Assembly: GCF_030867145.1 (NCBI RefSeq)
Contig: NC_134422.1
Span: 10,364,531 to 10,428,530, forward strand
Direction of reading: 5' to 3'
Origin: Opisthocomus hoazin
Lineage: Eukaryota > Chordata > Aves > Opisthocomiformes > Opisthocomidae
Length of the DNA stretch: 64,000 bases
Shown here: one piece after another, positions 12,901 to 24,228 of the stretch
Position numbering within the stretch: position 1 is the stretch's first letter
Layout of the letters: every line of letters starts with the position of its first letter
Notes under the pieces: generated by a model
What the model was told of the DNA's origin: nothing
What the model saw: only the letters and a program-made list of their open reading frames with translations
The model's database searches: none
Position numbers and translations under genes: made by a program

Positions 12901-15669
12901 AAGTGAATTGGCACTGTGAATTTCAGTTTATCAGATAATGGTTTTTTGTGTTTGCAGACTGGTTAGACTGAAGTTTAACAAAGACAGCTTCTGCTGATAT
13001 GCTCTGGTTGTGTTCTTTTCTTCACAAACTCATCTGGCAAAATATTGTATGATCTTACTTACTCAATTCCAGTTCACTGCAACTCCTGAAGTTCAGTACA
13101 GTTTCCCTATTTTCAAAGACTGCATTCAGGCTTCTCTAACCCATTTTAAAGGGTTTTGATGTCATCTCTGGAGACACCATTCTCACTGTAACCCAGTCAT
13201 ATCGCAACCGTAATTCCAAATAATGGTAAAATGTGCTTATCAAAATAATGTATTTTTCTCAGAAAATGCCGAACCTTTTTCCAGACACATTCCTGCCTTC
13301 TGTTCTGTCCTCTTGACATCAGCTCTAAAACTAAAAACATAGAGATTAAAACGCTGCCTGTGAAGTTGGCTGACCTCCTCCTCTGACCTCCTCCTCTGAT
13401 CATCAAGCACAGGTCAATCTTTCCTTTTTGCTCACAACACACCTTTTTTTTCCTGATACCTTTGTAGTCCCATGCCCATGGATCTCTTTGCTGAAGGGAT
13501 CCCAACTTCCCTGATTCCGCCTTGTATCTCTGTGGAAAGATTCTGCTTTCCATCCTGTGCTCCATCTGCTTCACACTGCTCTATCTCCAGTGAGCTCTTA
13601 CGGTCAGGGATCCATGGATATGTTTCTCTTCAGGGCCCATTTCTCCAGGAACATGAAAACTTTATGATGACTTGTAACAAGAAAAGCAGAACATTTTCCC
13701 ATATGAAACACAGTATATTCCTTTTCCCTTAAAGAAGTAGGCTACATAATGCTCCTATATAACCCTAGTACCAGTCAGAAATAGTTATAAATAAGTACTT
13801 ATGACTAAAGATGCTGACTTCTGATAATAAACCACTTAATCATGAGCTAATGGCTCTCTTACAGTCAGTTATTGCATTGCCAGAGTCCGCTGGCTCAAGC
13901 TGTCCTATATACCCTTGTGTTAATTACTTTGACTAACTACAGGAGCAACTTATTAAATTTACTGATTGCACTGTCCATAAACCAATATTTTCTAGCTCTT
14001 CTACATCAATAACCAGAGTACTGCTCTCTTTACACAGATAAGTTTTCATTGGCTTATACTACATTTGCTCAGATTCAGTGAAATCTCCCTTTGTTTCTAG
14101 GGTCAACGCAGCACACTAAGACTCAGTGATTAAGTTGTGCACATGTTTTTCTATAGCCTTCTCCAAGGGGCAATTTTTCTTCCAACTCCAAGGTCTTAAC
14201 ATTTGACAATCAGTAAAATAGACATATATTAGATTCCTTTGATATTTAGATGCATGGGAACATCAAAATATCTACCTTAGTCTGTTTACATCTTCTTCCA
14301 ATGCCACTGGCCACTGAACCATTCTTACAATCTGCAGGGATGCTGTAACAGTTCAGGCATTATGAACAGTGCCATTATTAATTTATTTCAGGAACAAGTT
14401 AATGTCATTATCACCACTGGGTATCAGTACCCTCCTTGATCTGTCAATTATGAAAGGAAAAACACTAGTGAAGAAGTCAGACATGTTCTCAGCATTACTA
14501 ATTTTAATGCCAGTATATCTATAGTCTGCATATGTGTACCAGGAAACAAATTTCTTCAGTCTGCTTCTTCTATATTGCACTTTCCATCTTCTCCCATCAC
14601 TAATTAATTTCTAAAATTCCTGCTTATTCTCTTTGATTTACCACAGGTTATTGCATTTTGGTCTTCCAAGACCACAAATTTAAATATCCTCTTTCCTTAG
14701 TGTGTCTTGAAGCCGACTAAAAATGTCACCCTTGTGTCAGGTGCATTAAACTTTGGTTTCTCAGGTCCAGAGTTGGTGACTACCTTTCTCCACTTTCATT
14801 TGGTATAATTACTTATCTCTGTGCTTCACCAGTTACTGCTGGTAGAATCCAGAGAAGGGAGTGACACAGTATTGCTTCTATTACTACAAGGTAACAAAGG
14901 CAAGGTTTCACATTTATTTGAGAGACAAACTGAAATTGAACAGAACTCTAATTTCTGGTGTCTTTAATGCACTAACTTCGCTACATGTAATTCCCTTTAG
15001 CTCTTAAGGTAGTCATCTTGAGTAAGAGTCTGTGTGGTATCACAGCATAGACTGCTCAGTACAGGAGGATTAAGGGGTCATTAAACACCTTGGTACCCAG
15101 TTCTGGAGGGAACACAGCTTAATTAGGATAAGGACCCAAGGCTTTCTAAGCTAGACTAACTTCCCCAGACTGTTTTATAGCATCAGCAGAGCTCCGGTCC
15201 TCTCTCTAACACCAATTGCAGTTTAATTCCCTCCATGCAGCATGCCACATACTTTGCAAAGGAGCTTTCAGAAGGAAGCACCTGATCGCACCCAAGCTGA
15301 GAGAACATTTCCATGGCCAAACGATTCTTAAGAGTAATTTACCTTTGTTTGGAGTAAGGAATGTAAAGAAGAGTCAGAAAATGAGGATTTCAGACCTTTC
15401 TCTGTATGATAAATATCACAATATATTTTAAAAAGTTGTAAGGTATTTCATATTGAAAATATTTACAATGTATTCAAACATGGGAGCCATTGTAGAATAA
15501 AACCCAAGAGCAATTTACTACATTGCAGTTTTGTCACTGAGCTTCTATGTTAACAGGCACTGGAATATGATAGCTGTATGATCATGCAGCACAGAGTTTT
15601 GTGAGTCCATGGTGTTCTGGAAGTAAGCCAGGCAATAAAATAATGAAGGATTTGGACATGAATAAGAAA
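9991..15669. other. AT-rich non-coding sequence
   Basis: No supported gene or recognised transposon. Small items: a 13-bp two-copy tandem (TGACCTCCTCCTC) at 13371-13396, and a faint SINE-like stretch near 11350-11430. A 96-codon open frame at 12336-12626 (+) is overlapped by an 83-codon frame on the opposite strand. It shows no domain and lacks convincing coding features, so I do not call it. Confidence 0.45.
13371..13396. repeat. 13-bp two-copy tandem repeat
   Basis: TGACCTCCTCCTC is present twice head to tail, followed by TGATC. It is a minor pyrimidine-rich duplication. Confidence 0.85.
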
Positions 15670-15852
15670 AAGGAAGGAAGGAAGGAAGGAAGGAAGGAAG
15701 GAAGGAAGGAAGGAAGGAAGGAAGGAAGGAAGGAAGGAAGGAAGGAAGGAAGGAAGGAAGGAAGGAAGGAAGGAAGGAAGGAAGGAAGGAAGGAAGGAAG
15801 GAAGGAAGGAAGGAAGGAAGGAAGGAAGGAAGGAAGGAAGGAAGGAAGGAAA
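15670..15852. repeat. Pure (GGAA)n microsatellite, about 45 units
   Basis: About 183 bp of uninterrupted AAGG/GGAA tetranucleotide with no visible interruption. The + strand is all purine. The repeat gives spurious open frames on both strands (KEGR-type and FLPS-type peptides), which are artefacts. Perfect homogeneity indicates an active, length-polymorphic locus. GGAA is the core bound by ETS-family transcription factors, and long purine tracts can form triplex structures. Both are known properties of such repeats, not something shown here. Confidence 0.98.
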
Positions 15853-16761
15853 TTGACCATGTCAGAATAAAAAACATAATGTTTTAGAAATTATTGGTCA
15901 TTTTTCTAACACTCCAGCTAGAAAGATACTGAAGGACCTAAAACCAAATGGCCTTATATTCAGAGATTCTGAGCATTCGTTCACATAGCTGGAGTGGTTT
16001 CTGCTCGGTTTATATGCTATTTCTTTCCTTGTAAAAGAAATAATTTCCCACACTACTGTCTGTCACCTCTCACAGTGTTATGACTACAAGCATTCAAAAC
16101 CTTATTATGATTTCTGTTGGAAAAGGACGATTAGTAAAAAAAGAAAAATGCATATTTCATGGTGAAGGCTCAGTTTTGAAAATTTTATAAAGCTTTCCTT
16201 CTGGGAACCTAGGTCAGACTTTTCAACTTTGGAGCAGATCCAATTTGCAAAAACTTATAATGCTTCACCCAAGGAACCAGAAGCCTTATGAATCCCACTG
16301 TGAATCAAAGAATTCAGGGTCAAGGCAGCAGACTAGACATTAAAAAAAAAAAAAATGTGGAAAGGAAGTTAAGACTTACAGCCAGCTCTAGATAGCAAGA
16401 TCCTCAAGGACCATTGTTTCATTATATTTATGTTGAGCTCCAGACCTCTTGGTTGGATGCATAAAAATAACCATTAATATGTCAGAGCAGAGTTAGAGGA
16501 CTCCCAAGACATATGTGTAAGCTGATTTGTAAGGAGCAGAAGATAAAGATTCGTGTCTTTGCGTATGTTTCCTTTAAAGATAAATCACCTTTTTAAAAAT
16601 CCACATTCACAATAATAAATGATGTGTTATGGAAATTACTGATTTTTATACATTCCATTCATATTCCTTAAGTAAGCCATTCCACTTCAAGAATGGGCGA
16701 AAAACTTTTCTTGATTTAAGCCATGAGGATTGAGCAATGTTAGGAACACCTATGAGAGTTT
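15853..16761. other. AT-rich non-coding sequence
   Basis: This is the spacer between the GGAA tract and the next CR1. It contains an A13 run near 16341. I see no gene or recognised repeat. Confidence 0.5.
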
Positions 16762-17476
16762 CACAGAATCACAGAATGTTCGGGGATGGAAGGGACCTCC
16801 GTGGGTCATATAGTCCAAACCCCCTGCCAAAGCAGGGTCACCTACAGCAGGCTGTACAGGACCACGTCCAGGCAGGTCTTGAATATCTCCAGAGAAGGAG
16901 ACTCCACAACCTCCCTGGGCAGCCTGTTCCAGGGCTCCGTCACCCTCAGAGGGAAGAAGTTCTTCCTCATGTTCAGATAGAACTTCCTGTGCTTCAGTCT
17001 GTGCCCGTTGTCCCTTGTCCTGTCACTGGGCACCACTGAAAAGAGTCGGGCCCCACCCTCCTGACACCCACCCTTGAGATATTTATAAGCGTTTATTAGG
17101 TCCCCTCTCAGCCTTCTCTTCTTCAAGCTGAACAAGCCCAGCTCCCTTAGCCTTTCCTCATAGGACAGATGCTCCAGTCCCCTCATCATCCTTGTAGCCC
17201 TCCTCTGGACTCTCTCCAGCAGCTCCTCATCTTTCTTGAAGTGGGGTGCCCCCACTTTCTGAAAGTGGGGACACAGTACTCCAGATGGGGCCTCACTAAG
17301 GCTGAGTAGAGGGGGGAGGAGAACTTTCCTCGACCTGCTGGCCACACTCCTCTTGATGTATCCCAGGATTCCATTGGCCTTCTTGGCAACAAGGGCACAC
17401 TGCTGGCTCATGGTCAACTTGTCATCCACCAGCACACCCAGGTCCCTCTCCACAGAGCTGCTCCGCAGCAGGTCCC
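16762..17476 (-). mobile_element. CR1 LINE, 3' fragment, antisense
   Basis: A 0.7-kb 5'-truncated CR1 inserted in minus orientation. Its 3' terminus is the characteristic short repeat CACAGAATCACAGAATG at 16762-16778 (plus-strand view). The next block is the well-conserved 3' UTR, then the ORF2 C-terminal part up to the truncation near 17476. It belongs to the same or a close subfamily as the copy at 1-463, since the two share long near-identical text across the 3' UTR and ORF end. It lacks endonuclease and polymerase core, so it cannot move on its own. Confidence 0.96.
16842..17453 (-). pseudogene. CR1 ORF2 C-terminal remnant with compensated frameshifts
   Basis: A 203-codon open frame covers the ORF2 C-terminal domain, from [12 protein letters not shown] to the natural stop after LYSLL. 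Around residues 65-90 the protein departs from CR1 text: [18 protein letters not shown] is followed by a return to [18 protein letters not shown]. In the intact 24.2-kb copy the same place reads [15 protein letters not shown]. Nearby insertions and deletions that restore the frame explain this. The frame is long by luck, not by selection. Confidence 0.85.
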
Positions 17477-20400
17477 TAATCTATCTTGCCCAAAAGAATG
17501 AAAGTCCATATCCTAACTTCCCTTCCGTATATTTTCTAAAGCAGGATCCACTTTACCTCCTCAACAATTTGATCCAAACTATTTGCTCAAAAAAAGCAAA
17601 GGTTATTGACTTCTAAAGCCTTTTCTCTACAAATGCATCAATAAAGCCTCCAATGTCAGAAAGCAGCTCATGTCTAATTCTCATAACTGTATTCGCATTT
17701 ACATCCACTGAGAGCAATCAGAGAAACGGGGACCCTGCTGATCTCGCAGACTTCCCAGGATATGTGCTAGAAGGAGTAGTGTGTGTGTGGATGGATACCT
17801 GTATGTCAGTGATCTCCAAAAACATAACATAAAAAAATTAGCTAATACATCATCTAAGTAGGAGAAAAGGATGCTTTTTACATAGATTTTTTTACAAAGC
17901 CCTCAGGACGCATTTCTAAAAGTGGTTTAAAATGTCATCTGTGGATTTCTTTTTTCCTTCTCCTCAGTAGTCAGCATTGATTGGCTGGCCTTTATATAGC
18001 ACTGTGCATGCAAACTAGTTACAAAATTGTTGTTAGCACTAGAAAATCACCTGCCGTTAAGCTGCATACTGTGGATGCAAATTTAGCACGCTCATAAATG
18101 GAAACCTTGAGAGTACAGAATGTCCCTACAACTACAACTTGGAATATTAATCAGTTTGAAATACATGTAGACTGGATGAGCTGGGATTAATAACATCGCT
18201 GAGATAACAGATCTGTCTTCTTTAGATAATCGATCCAGTTTTTACTTTATTGCTGTTTTATAGCCGTGTGGTGGCCCATCTGAAACAAATGTGAGGTTCT
18301 GAAGTTCCTAGTGAGCAGCTTTTCCCACTTTTCAAGCTCTCTCATCCCAAGCATTATTTGTGGTCCCAGATGAAAGGTGAAAGCCTAGGTGAGCAAAAGC
18401 AGCCCAGCGTGGGATTTTCAAAGGCTGGTTAAAGGCTTTGGCTCAGATTCAGAAAGCCCCTTTCTTTTCCTCACCCATGTTAGCGCTGGAGATCTTTTCA
18501 TCTTTACCCAGGGTTGCTCTTCCTCACCACCCCAGTACTGCCAGATTCTCCACGGCACATCAACACAGCTTCAGCAGGAAAGGCAGGGAGGAAGGGTACC
18601 TCCAGGGTCCAGCAGTTACAGTGCTTTCCTGCGAAATGGAGATACAGACATAAAATATTTCTTTGCCTGCAAAGGGTGATCTGCTAAGTCAGGTTTCCTG
18701 ATATGTACAGCCCGTGCATGAGGTCACAGGGCTCATGCCCTCTCCTCTTCTTCCTTGGCTGAAAAGTCAGGTCACTAAGAGAAGCTCTAGCACACTGGGT
18801 AGTCCAAAATACAATGCAGCGATACAGCTGTGCTAGCAGTTACGAATCATCCTGAACTAAGGCATTCTTTCTTCAAAAGGTTGAAATAGAGCTCCACCCT
18901 TTTCTCCCATATTTTAGCTACGAGCTTCTCAAACACTCTGGCTCCAGCACTTGTCTTCTCCCACAAAAAGCCAGTGCAACTCATTGAATATGTTTGTTAG
19001 ACAGAAATTAGAGTGGCACTTTTTTTTTCTGAGTTTGATTTCTGTGGGTTTATCAAGAAAAATGGTCTCAATAATTGGACCAGAAGATCACCAGAGGTGG
19101 CAGAAGGGAAGCAGAGGAAGATACAGTTTGGACTAAGAGTGGAGCTTAGCAGCTTAGCTGTCTCTTGAAACCTTCCACCAAATCCTTTTTTAGTTCTGAG
19201 CCCAAGACTAAAGACACCCTAAAGCTCAGTGTCCATCTAGGATTAGGCAGCTCGCTAAGCAGTGTGCTCATACCTTATGGTCCCAACTTCATGTGCTTAA
19301 CTCAGCACTCCTGAATCTCCTGCAGGCACTAGGCTACGCCTTTGAGGAGTAGCTTTGCCATACCTGAGACTCAGATCTCTACAGGCATTTACACAAATGC
19401 CTCCCACTGTTTTCAATTAAGAAGTCAGGAGCTTAAATACCTCTGAAAATTTGATCCTGTAAGTCCTCTTTTTGTAGCCTCAGCCCTTCAGGTTTTAGCT
19501 CCTATGCCAGGAACTATCATTTTGAGTTACAAAAGGCTTACATTCAGACCTTACTGATGGCATAAATATAAGATTTCAATTTCTGAGAAGTAATTTTGAA
19601 ATATGAGATAAATACGCCACAGCTCCTGTATAGCATGGTTTCCAACTTATTTTACTGCTGACTATCAGCCTAAAATGAGATTTTATACAACCCAACCTAG
19701 AAAGGGAAGTTTATCATGGAACTGCTGATAGACTCTTTGTAATATGTTATCCACTAATGCTTTTAAAAGTCCTTACTTGCCATCTAATTTAAAAAAAAAA
19801 AAAAAAGAAACAGAGAAGAATGATATACGACCACTAATACAGTTTTTTCACCATAAAAATATCTTAGGGTATTTCCACATATATACATTACCTGAAGGTA
19901 ATTCACCTTTCAGCTGCTATTAAAAAAATCTGCTATCTTAATAAAAAAATTTGCCTCAAGGAACTTAACCAAAGTTGAACTCCTCCACTAATGAGATTTT
20001 AATGAGCTACCCAGTGAAGATTAGGGAATTCCACGAGGATTGTTTTTTTCTATTTTACAACTACTGTTGGATTACAAAGGACCAAATACATCACCACAAA
20101 TACAGCTGTAGTTGTTCATGGTTTTGCAGTAGGGCTAAATTCAACCTAACACTTTTTGTTGCAATTCTATAATGCTAGCTACAATAACACTTTTGTGCTT
20201 TCCTCTCAACAGCAAAAAACTTTGTTACTCCAAATACTGAAAGTCAACCAAGTGGATGCATCTTCTAGATGCCATGTTTTGCTAGTGCTGGCAAAACAAC
20301 CTCAGTGCAGCTTTTCTTTCTTCATGAAAGATTTCATCAAAAAGTACAGCTTTTTCTTAACTTTGCATTGAGTTACAACACTTCAGCCTCTTGTCCTAGA

Positions 20401-22410
20401 AATCAAAAGGGATCTGCTGCTTATCTCCTCCCATCTCTGCCATCCCCAACCGTCAGCATGCTTTGTCAATTTGCTCTCCTCTGAGGCTGGACATTGGTAG
20501 GTTCAGCACACTCAGATGCATGGATCAGAGATGGTGTGAAGAATCCTCATTCTTCCACGGTTTGGCCAATGTATCTTGTTATAAGGATTACTATCAGACA
20601 GATTTGGGTTCAGAAAAGAATTTTCCTTAGCATGCATTGACAAGGATCTCAGGATTGTGAGGCGGTGGAGGCAAGAAAGACAGAACAGGGACTGAAACCT
20701 GTCACATTTCTTCCCTTCCGACTGCAGGAATAGGACACTGGAGTTCCCCACTCTCTACAAGATAAACCAGTAAAATAATTCACCCCAGCTAAAGTCTTTG
20801 GGCTTAGGAAAAGCCACTGTCAAGTAGCAGTCTGAGAAAACAGGAAAAATCAGGTAGGATACTATAATGGGTTCTTTGAATTTCTGTGAAAACTGGACTT
20901 GAATCATATAACCTTAACTTCATCAATTGTATAACATTAACTTTATCAGATGGCACCAAGCAGAAGACTTGCTAACTGTGCTGTCAATGTCATTGTGTTG
21001 CATTTGACCCAAAAACATCTACAAGCTCTGTTCATCTCCCTTTTTTCTGGAACAAAACTAAAATCTTCCTGTAATGAAGCATAAGTAGTATTGAATATCT
21101 CTGACTAGAGAACTATTTTCCTCTTTATTCACGCCTTTTGATAAAGCTAATTTCTCTTAGCTATATTTACTGTTTGTGAAAATAATCAGGCTACTGAGAA
21201 TGGAAATGAGCAGCAATGAAAATCCTTGGTTTAAGAGAATTTTTATGCGGATATACAGCATTATTCCGCTCTGCAACACTTATACACTGAAAATATTGTT
21301 TTCATTTGAAAAGGTTTTTGTCACATACTGATAAGGTTGTTACATTTGCATTATTAAATATTTTCAAGAACAGATATGGATATAAGTAAAGAGACAGGTA
21401 TACTGGGATATTTCCAGGTATCAATAAATCTTTGTTTCAGACAACAGGTATTTTACTTGTCTTTTTGCTAAAGAAATTCTTTTGTTTGAATGATCAGTTG
21501 GTATCAGCCAAAGTACCAATTGAATATCATAAGTACGTAAATCAATAAGCACCTGATACGTGTTTCAGAGATAATCTGCAATTGAAAAATCCATGAACAC
21601 TGGGAAGGCATATGGCATATGCTGAAATATCAGGAGTAAGACAGGAAATGCATTCTACAAAAATGCCAGTTTGAGTAAAAACAAAAAAAAATTAAAATGT
21701 CTTCTTCTCTCTACTGTTGGCACGCCTTTTTCATATGAGTTTATCACGACTTAGCACTGCTTATCATTCAAGTCTTTCATGTAGTAAGACACTGCAACAC
21801 CTGTAAAAAAAGTGAATCTACCTGTTAAGAATAAGATTTAAAGACAGGTAGACCTCCATGTATCATTGATATTGATGTCTGTAGTATCTCAGAGGATAAG
21901 GAGATGAAAAACTCAGCTTTGCTAAACTCCTCAGAAAAGCACACCAGGTTTCACTCCCACAAAGTGTTTAAGCATATGCTGAAATGTATTAATGTCAGTA
22001 GGACTTAAACTCATGCTTAAACTTTGCTGAATAGAGATGATGAATTCAACAAGGCTTAGGAGTAGAGCAAGGGCTGCCCATTAGAACTGAACAGCTGAAG
22101 ACAATTTAATGCTAATTTACCCATTCTTGCTGTCCTGCAGTAAACTTACACTGAAGTGAAACATGAGCAGTAGATCAACACAGTCAATGCCTGTTTTATA
22201 CCATCTGCTGCCTATCTCAAAAAAAAAAAATCATCAACCTATGCCATTTGTCACTCTCCATTCTACTTCCTACCTCTGTGTTTGTAATTTACAACAGCTG
22301 AAAAGGACTAAGGACAGTCTAATCTAGAAATTTCAGATAATATTAATGATCTAGATTGTCTGATGTTGATTTCAATTCATTATCAATTTGTCGGATATTT
22401 ACTTACACAT
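17477..22410. other. AT-rich non-coding sequence
   Basis: About 4.9 kb without a supported gene. It contains an A16 run near 19790 and a GT-rich run (GTGTGTGTGG) near 17780. The short open frames on both strands lack domains. No recognised transposon was seen. Confidence 0.45.
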
Positions 22411-23264
22411 TGTGGTGGTTCAGCTGCCTCCACCGGGCCACCTGGCAATCTCAGATCAAGCCAACATTTTGTTCTTGCCTTGGTTACAACAGCAGTGAGT
22501 GGGGACAACCTGGCACTTTTCTTGTCTTTGTTACAAGAGCAGTGAGTTGGGACAATCAGGCACTCCCTAAACATATCTGGAACTATCATCTCTTGATCGT
22601 ATGAACAGCAGGGCTAAGTGGGGCCCACTGAGCTCTCCTGGGCTGCAGCAGGCTGTGCCCAGCACCTCCCTCTGAGTGGGACATTTCTCAGAGCTCGCCA
22701 ACTCTGAAGTTTGTAAAGCTCGGAGGACCATCACCAAAAACCGATCATGGGACCTGTGCTGAAACCCTTCATTCCTTGAGGCTCAACCTTCGCTCATTGA
22801 GAAATGCCAAGATATTTGAAGTGAATATTTCACTGAACTCCAGGGGGATTTTTAACAGGTGTGTCTTAATACATTTATATATCTGTGTCTGTGTGCGTGT
22901 GTGTATGAATTAAGTATCTGATAACAAGTTCAGTATAAATATTGCCACTTCGAATCTGTAATTGAGTCACTGTTGTGATTGAAGTAAATTCTATGAACTC
23001 ACATGGTAAATGTTAAATAAATCAATGAATAAGTGCTGCTGAAAATCTTGTGATCCACCTTAAACTGTGAATGAACCCTGTATAAATCGTTTTAACTTGA
23101 TTCTAACTCGATTTTCCCATATATGTTCCATCCATGCAGTAAGTAATGGAGTGAACCTTGCCATTGAACTTTGTTAAGTCACACTTTTATGAATTCCTAT
23201 TAAAACCACTTTCCCTAATACTTTTGATGGTGATTCTTTAAGCAGCCTAAACCACTGATTCACA
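22411..23264 (+). mobile_element. Solo LTR of an endogenous retrovirus-like element
   Basis: An 854-bp segment with TG...CA ends (TGTGGTGGTT at the left, ...GATTCACA at the right). It is flanked on both sides by ACAT (22407-22410 and 23265-23268), a plausible 4-bp target duplication. A polyadenylation signal AATAAA lies at 23016-23021, consistent with + orientation. The U3-like left part holds an imperfect duplication with a period of about 47 bp. I recognise the sequence as an interspersed avian LTR-like repeat but cannot give its family name. No internal retroviral genes adjoin it, so it is a solo LTR left by recombination. Confidence 0.75.
22479..22565. repeat. Imperfect tandem duplication inside LTR
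   Basis: A segment starting CTTGGTTACAACAGCAGTGA at 22479 is repeated about 47 bp later as CTTTGTTACAAGAGCAGTGA. Both copies continue into GGGACAA and GGCACT. Duplicated U3 segments of this kind are common in LTR enhancers. Whether this one is active is unknown. Confidence 0.75.
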
Positions 23265-24228
23265 ACATATATGAACTGCTTTGGATGCTTATTCTCCATG
23301 CAGGTCTCCTTGCCACAGTATCCTTGGACTTTCCAGTAGTATGTCAAGTGCTGCCACTTGCACTCCTCTCCTCCAGCTCTTTCTCTCCAAACCCTCTCCT
23401 CAATAAGGACGATGGGAGCATGTGGGAATGGGCTGCTGTAGGTATTCCCACTGACTGTAAGCTACACAATAATAAATAATTCTTACTTGGCACCTATCAC
23501 ATCCGCCTCTAAAAAAACAATGGGAATCTCAACACTCAGTTGCAGCAGGAAAAGAAATAATATTTTATTACATTTAAAAATCAAGGGAGAAGGAGAAAGC
23601 AACTTTTATTTAATCTAAGCTAGTTTTAGACAGTTATAGTTTTTGCATACTTTTAATCCCAGATCCTCTCGTCTCCTGCCCTCGCAATTTTTTTAAATAC
23701 ATAAATGTTGCCACAAAAGTAGAAGAACCCCGCATACTAATTACACACATAATATGTGAGGAAATTGAATTGCTGTAATCAGTGACAGGGAAAAAACAAT
23801 ACACGATATGGTATTTTTTCAGAACAAACACAAAAGTAAAAGCCAAAAACAGGCAAGAGTACTCTTCTCTCTGAACTCACAGATTGCATGTTTTAATTAG
23901 AAACTAGCAGGCAGACGCAGCAGCAGCTGATCACCTCAAAGACATCAGAAAGGACTTCTTCAGAGCTCTTCAGAGAATATATACACTTGCAAATCAGATT
24001 GTGGAACAAGCACAAAGGAGTAACCGTAGCCTCCTTCAGTTTGAATAAAATCCAGCTCTATGACAGTATTGAAGCTATTATAGGTATCCTGATTTAATAA
24101 CCTCTCTTAGAACAAAAGCAACAATAACGAAGGTTTAGCTACTAATTTTTACTAGGTATCTTAATATGTAACTGTCAGGAAAGCTTAGAAATAAGGCGAG
24201 TGTTATTCGCTTCAACAGCTCAATATCC
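23265..24228. other. Non-coding spacer between LTR and CR1
   Basis: AT-rich, with no gene or recognised repeat. Short open frames at 23285-23479 (+) and 23634-23846 (-) lack domains. Confidence 0.45.

Noticed and set aside
15545..15877. Open frames of 89-110 codons across the GGAA tract (KEGR-like and FLPS-like peptides).
   Set aside because: They are translations of a tetranucleotide repeat, which is stop-free in several frames on both strands; there is no gene evidence.
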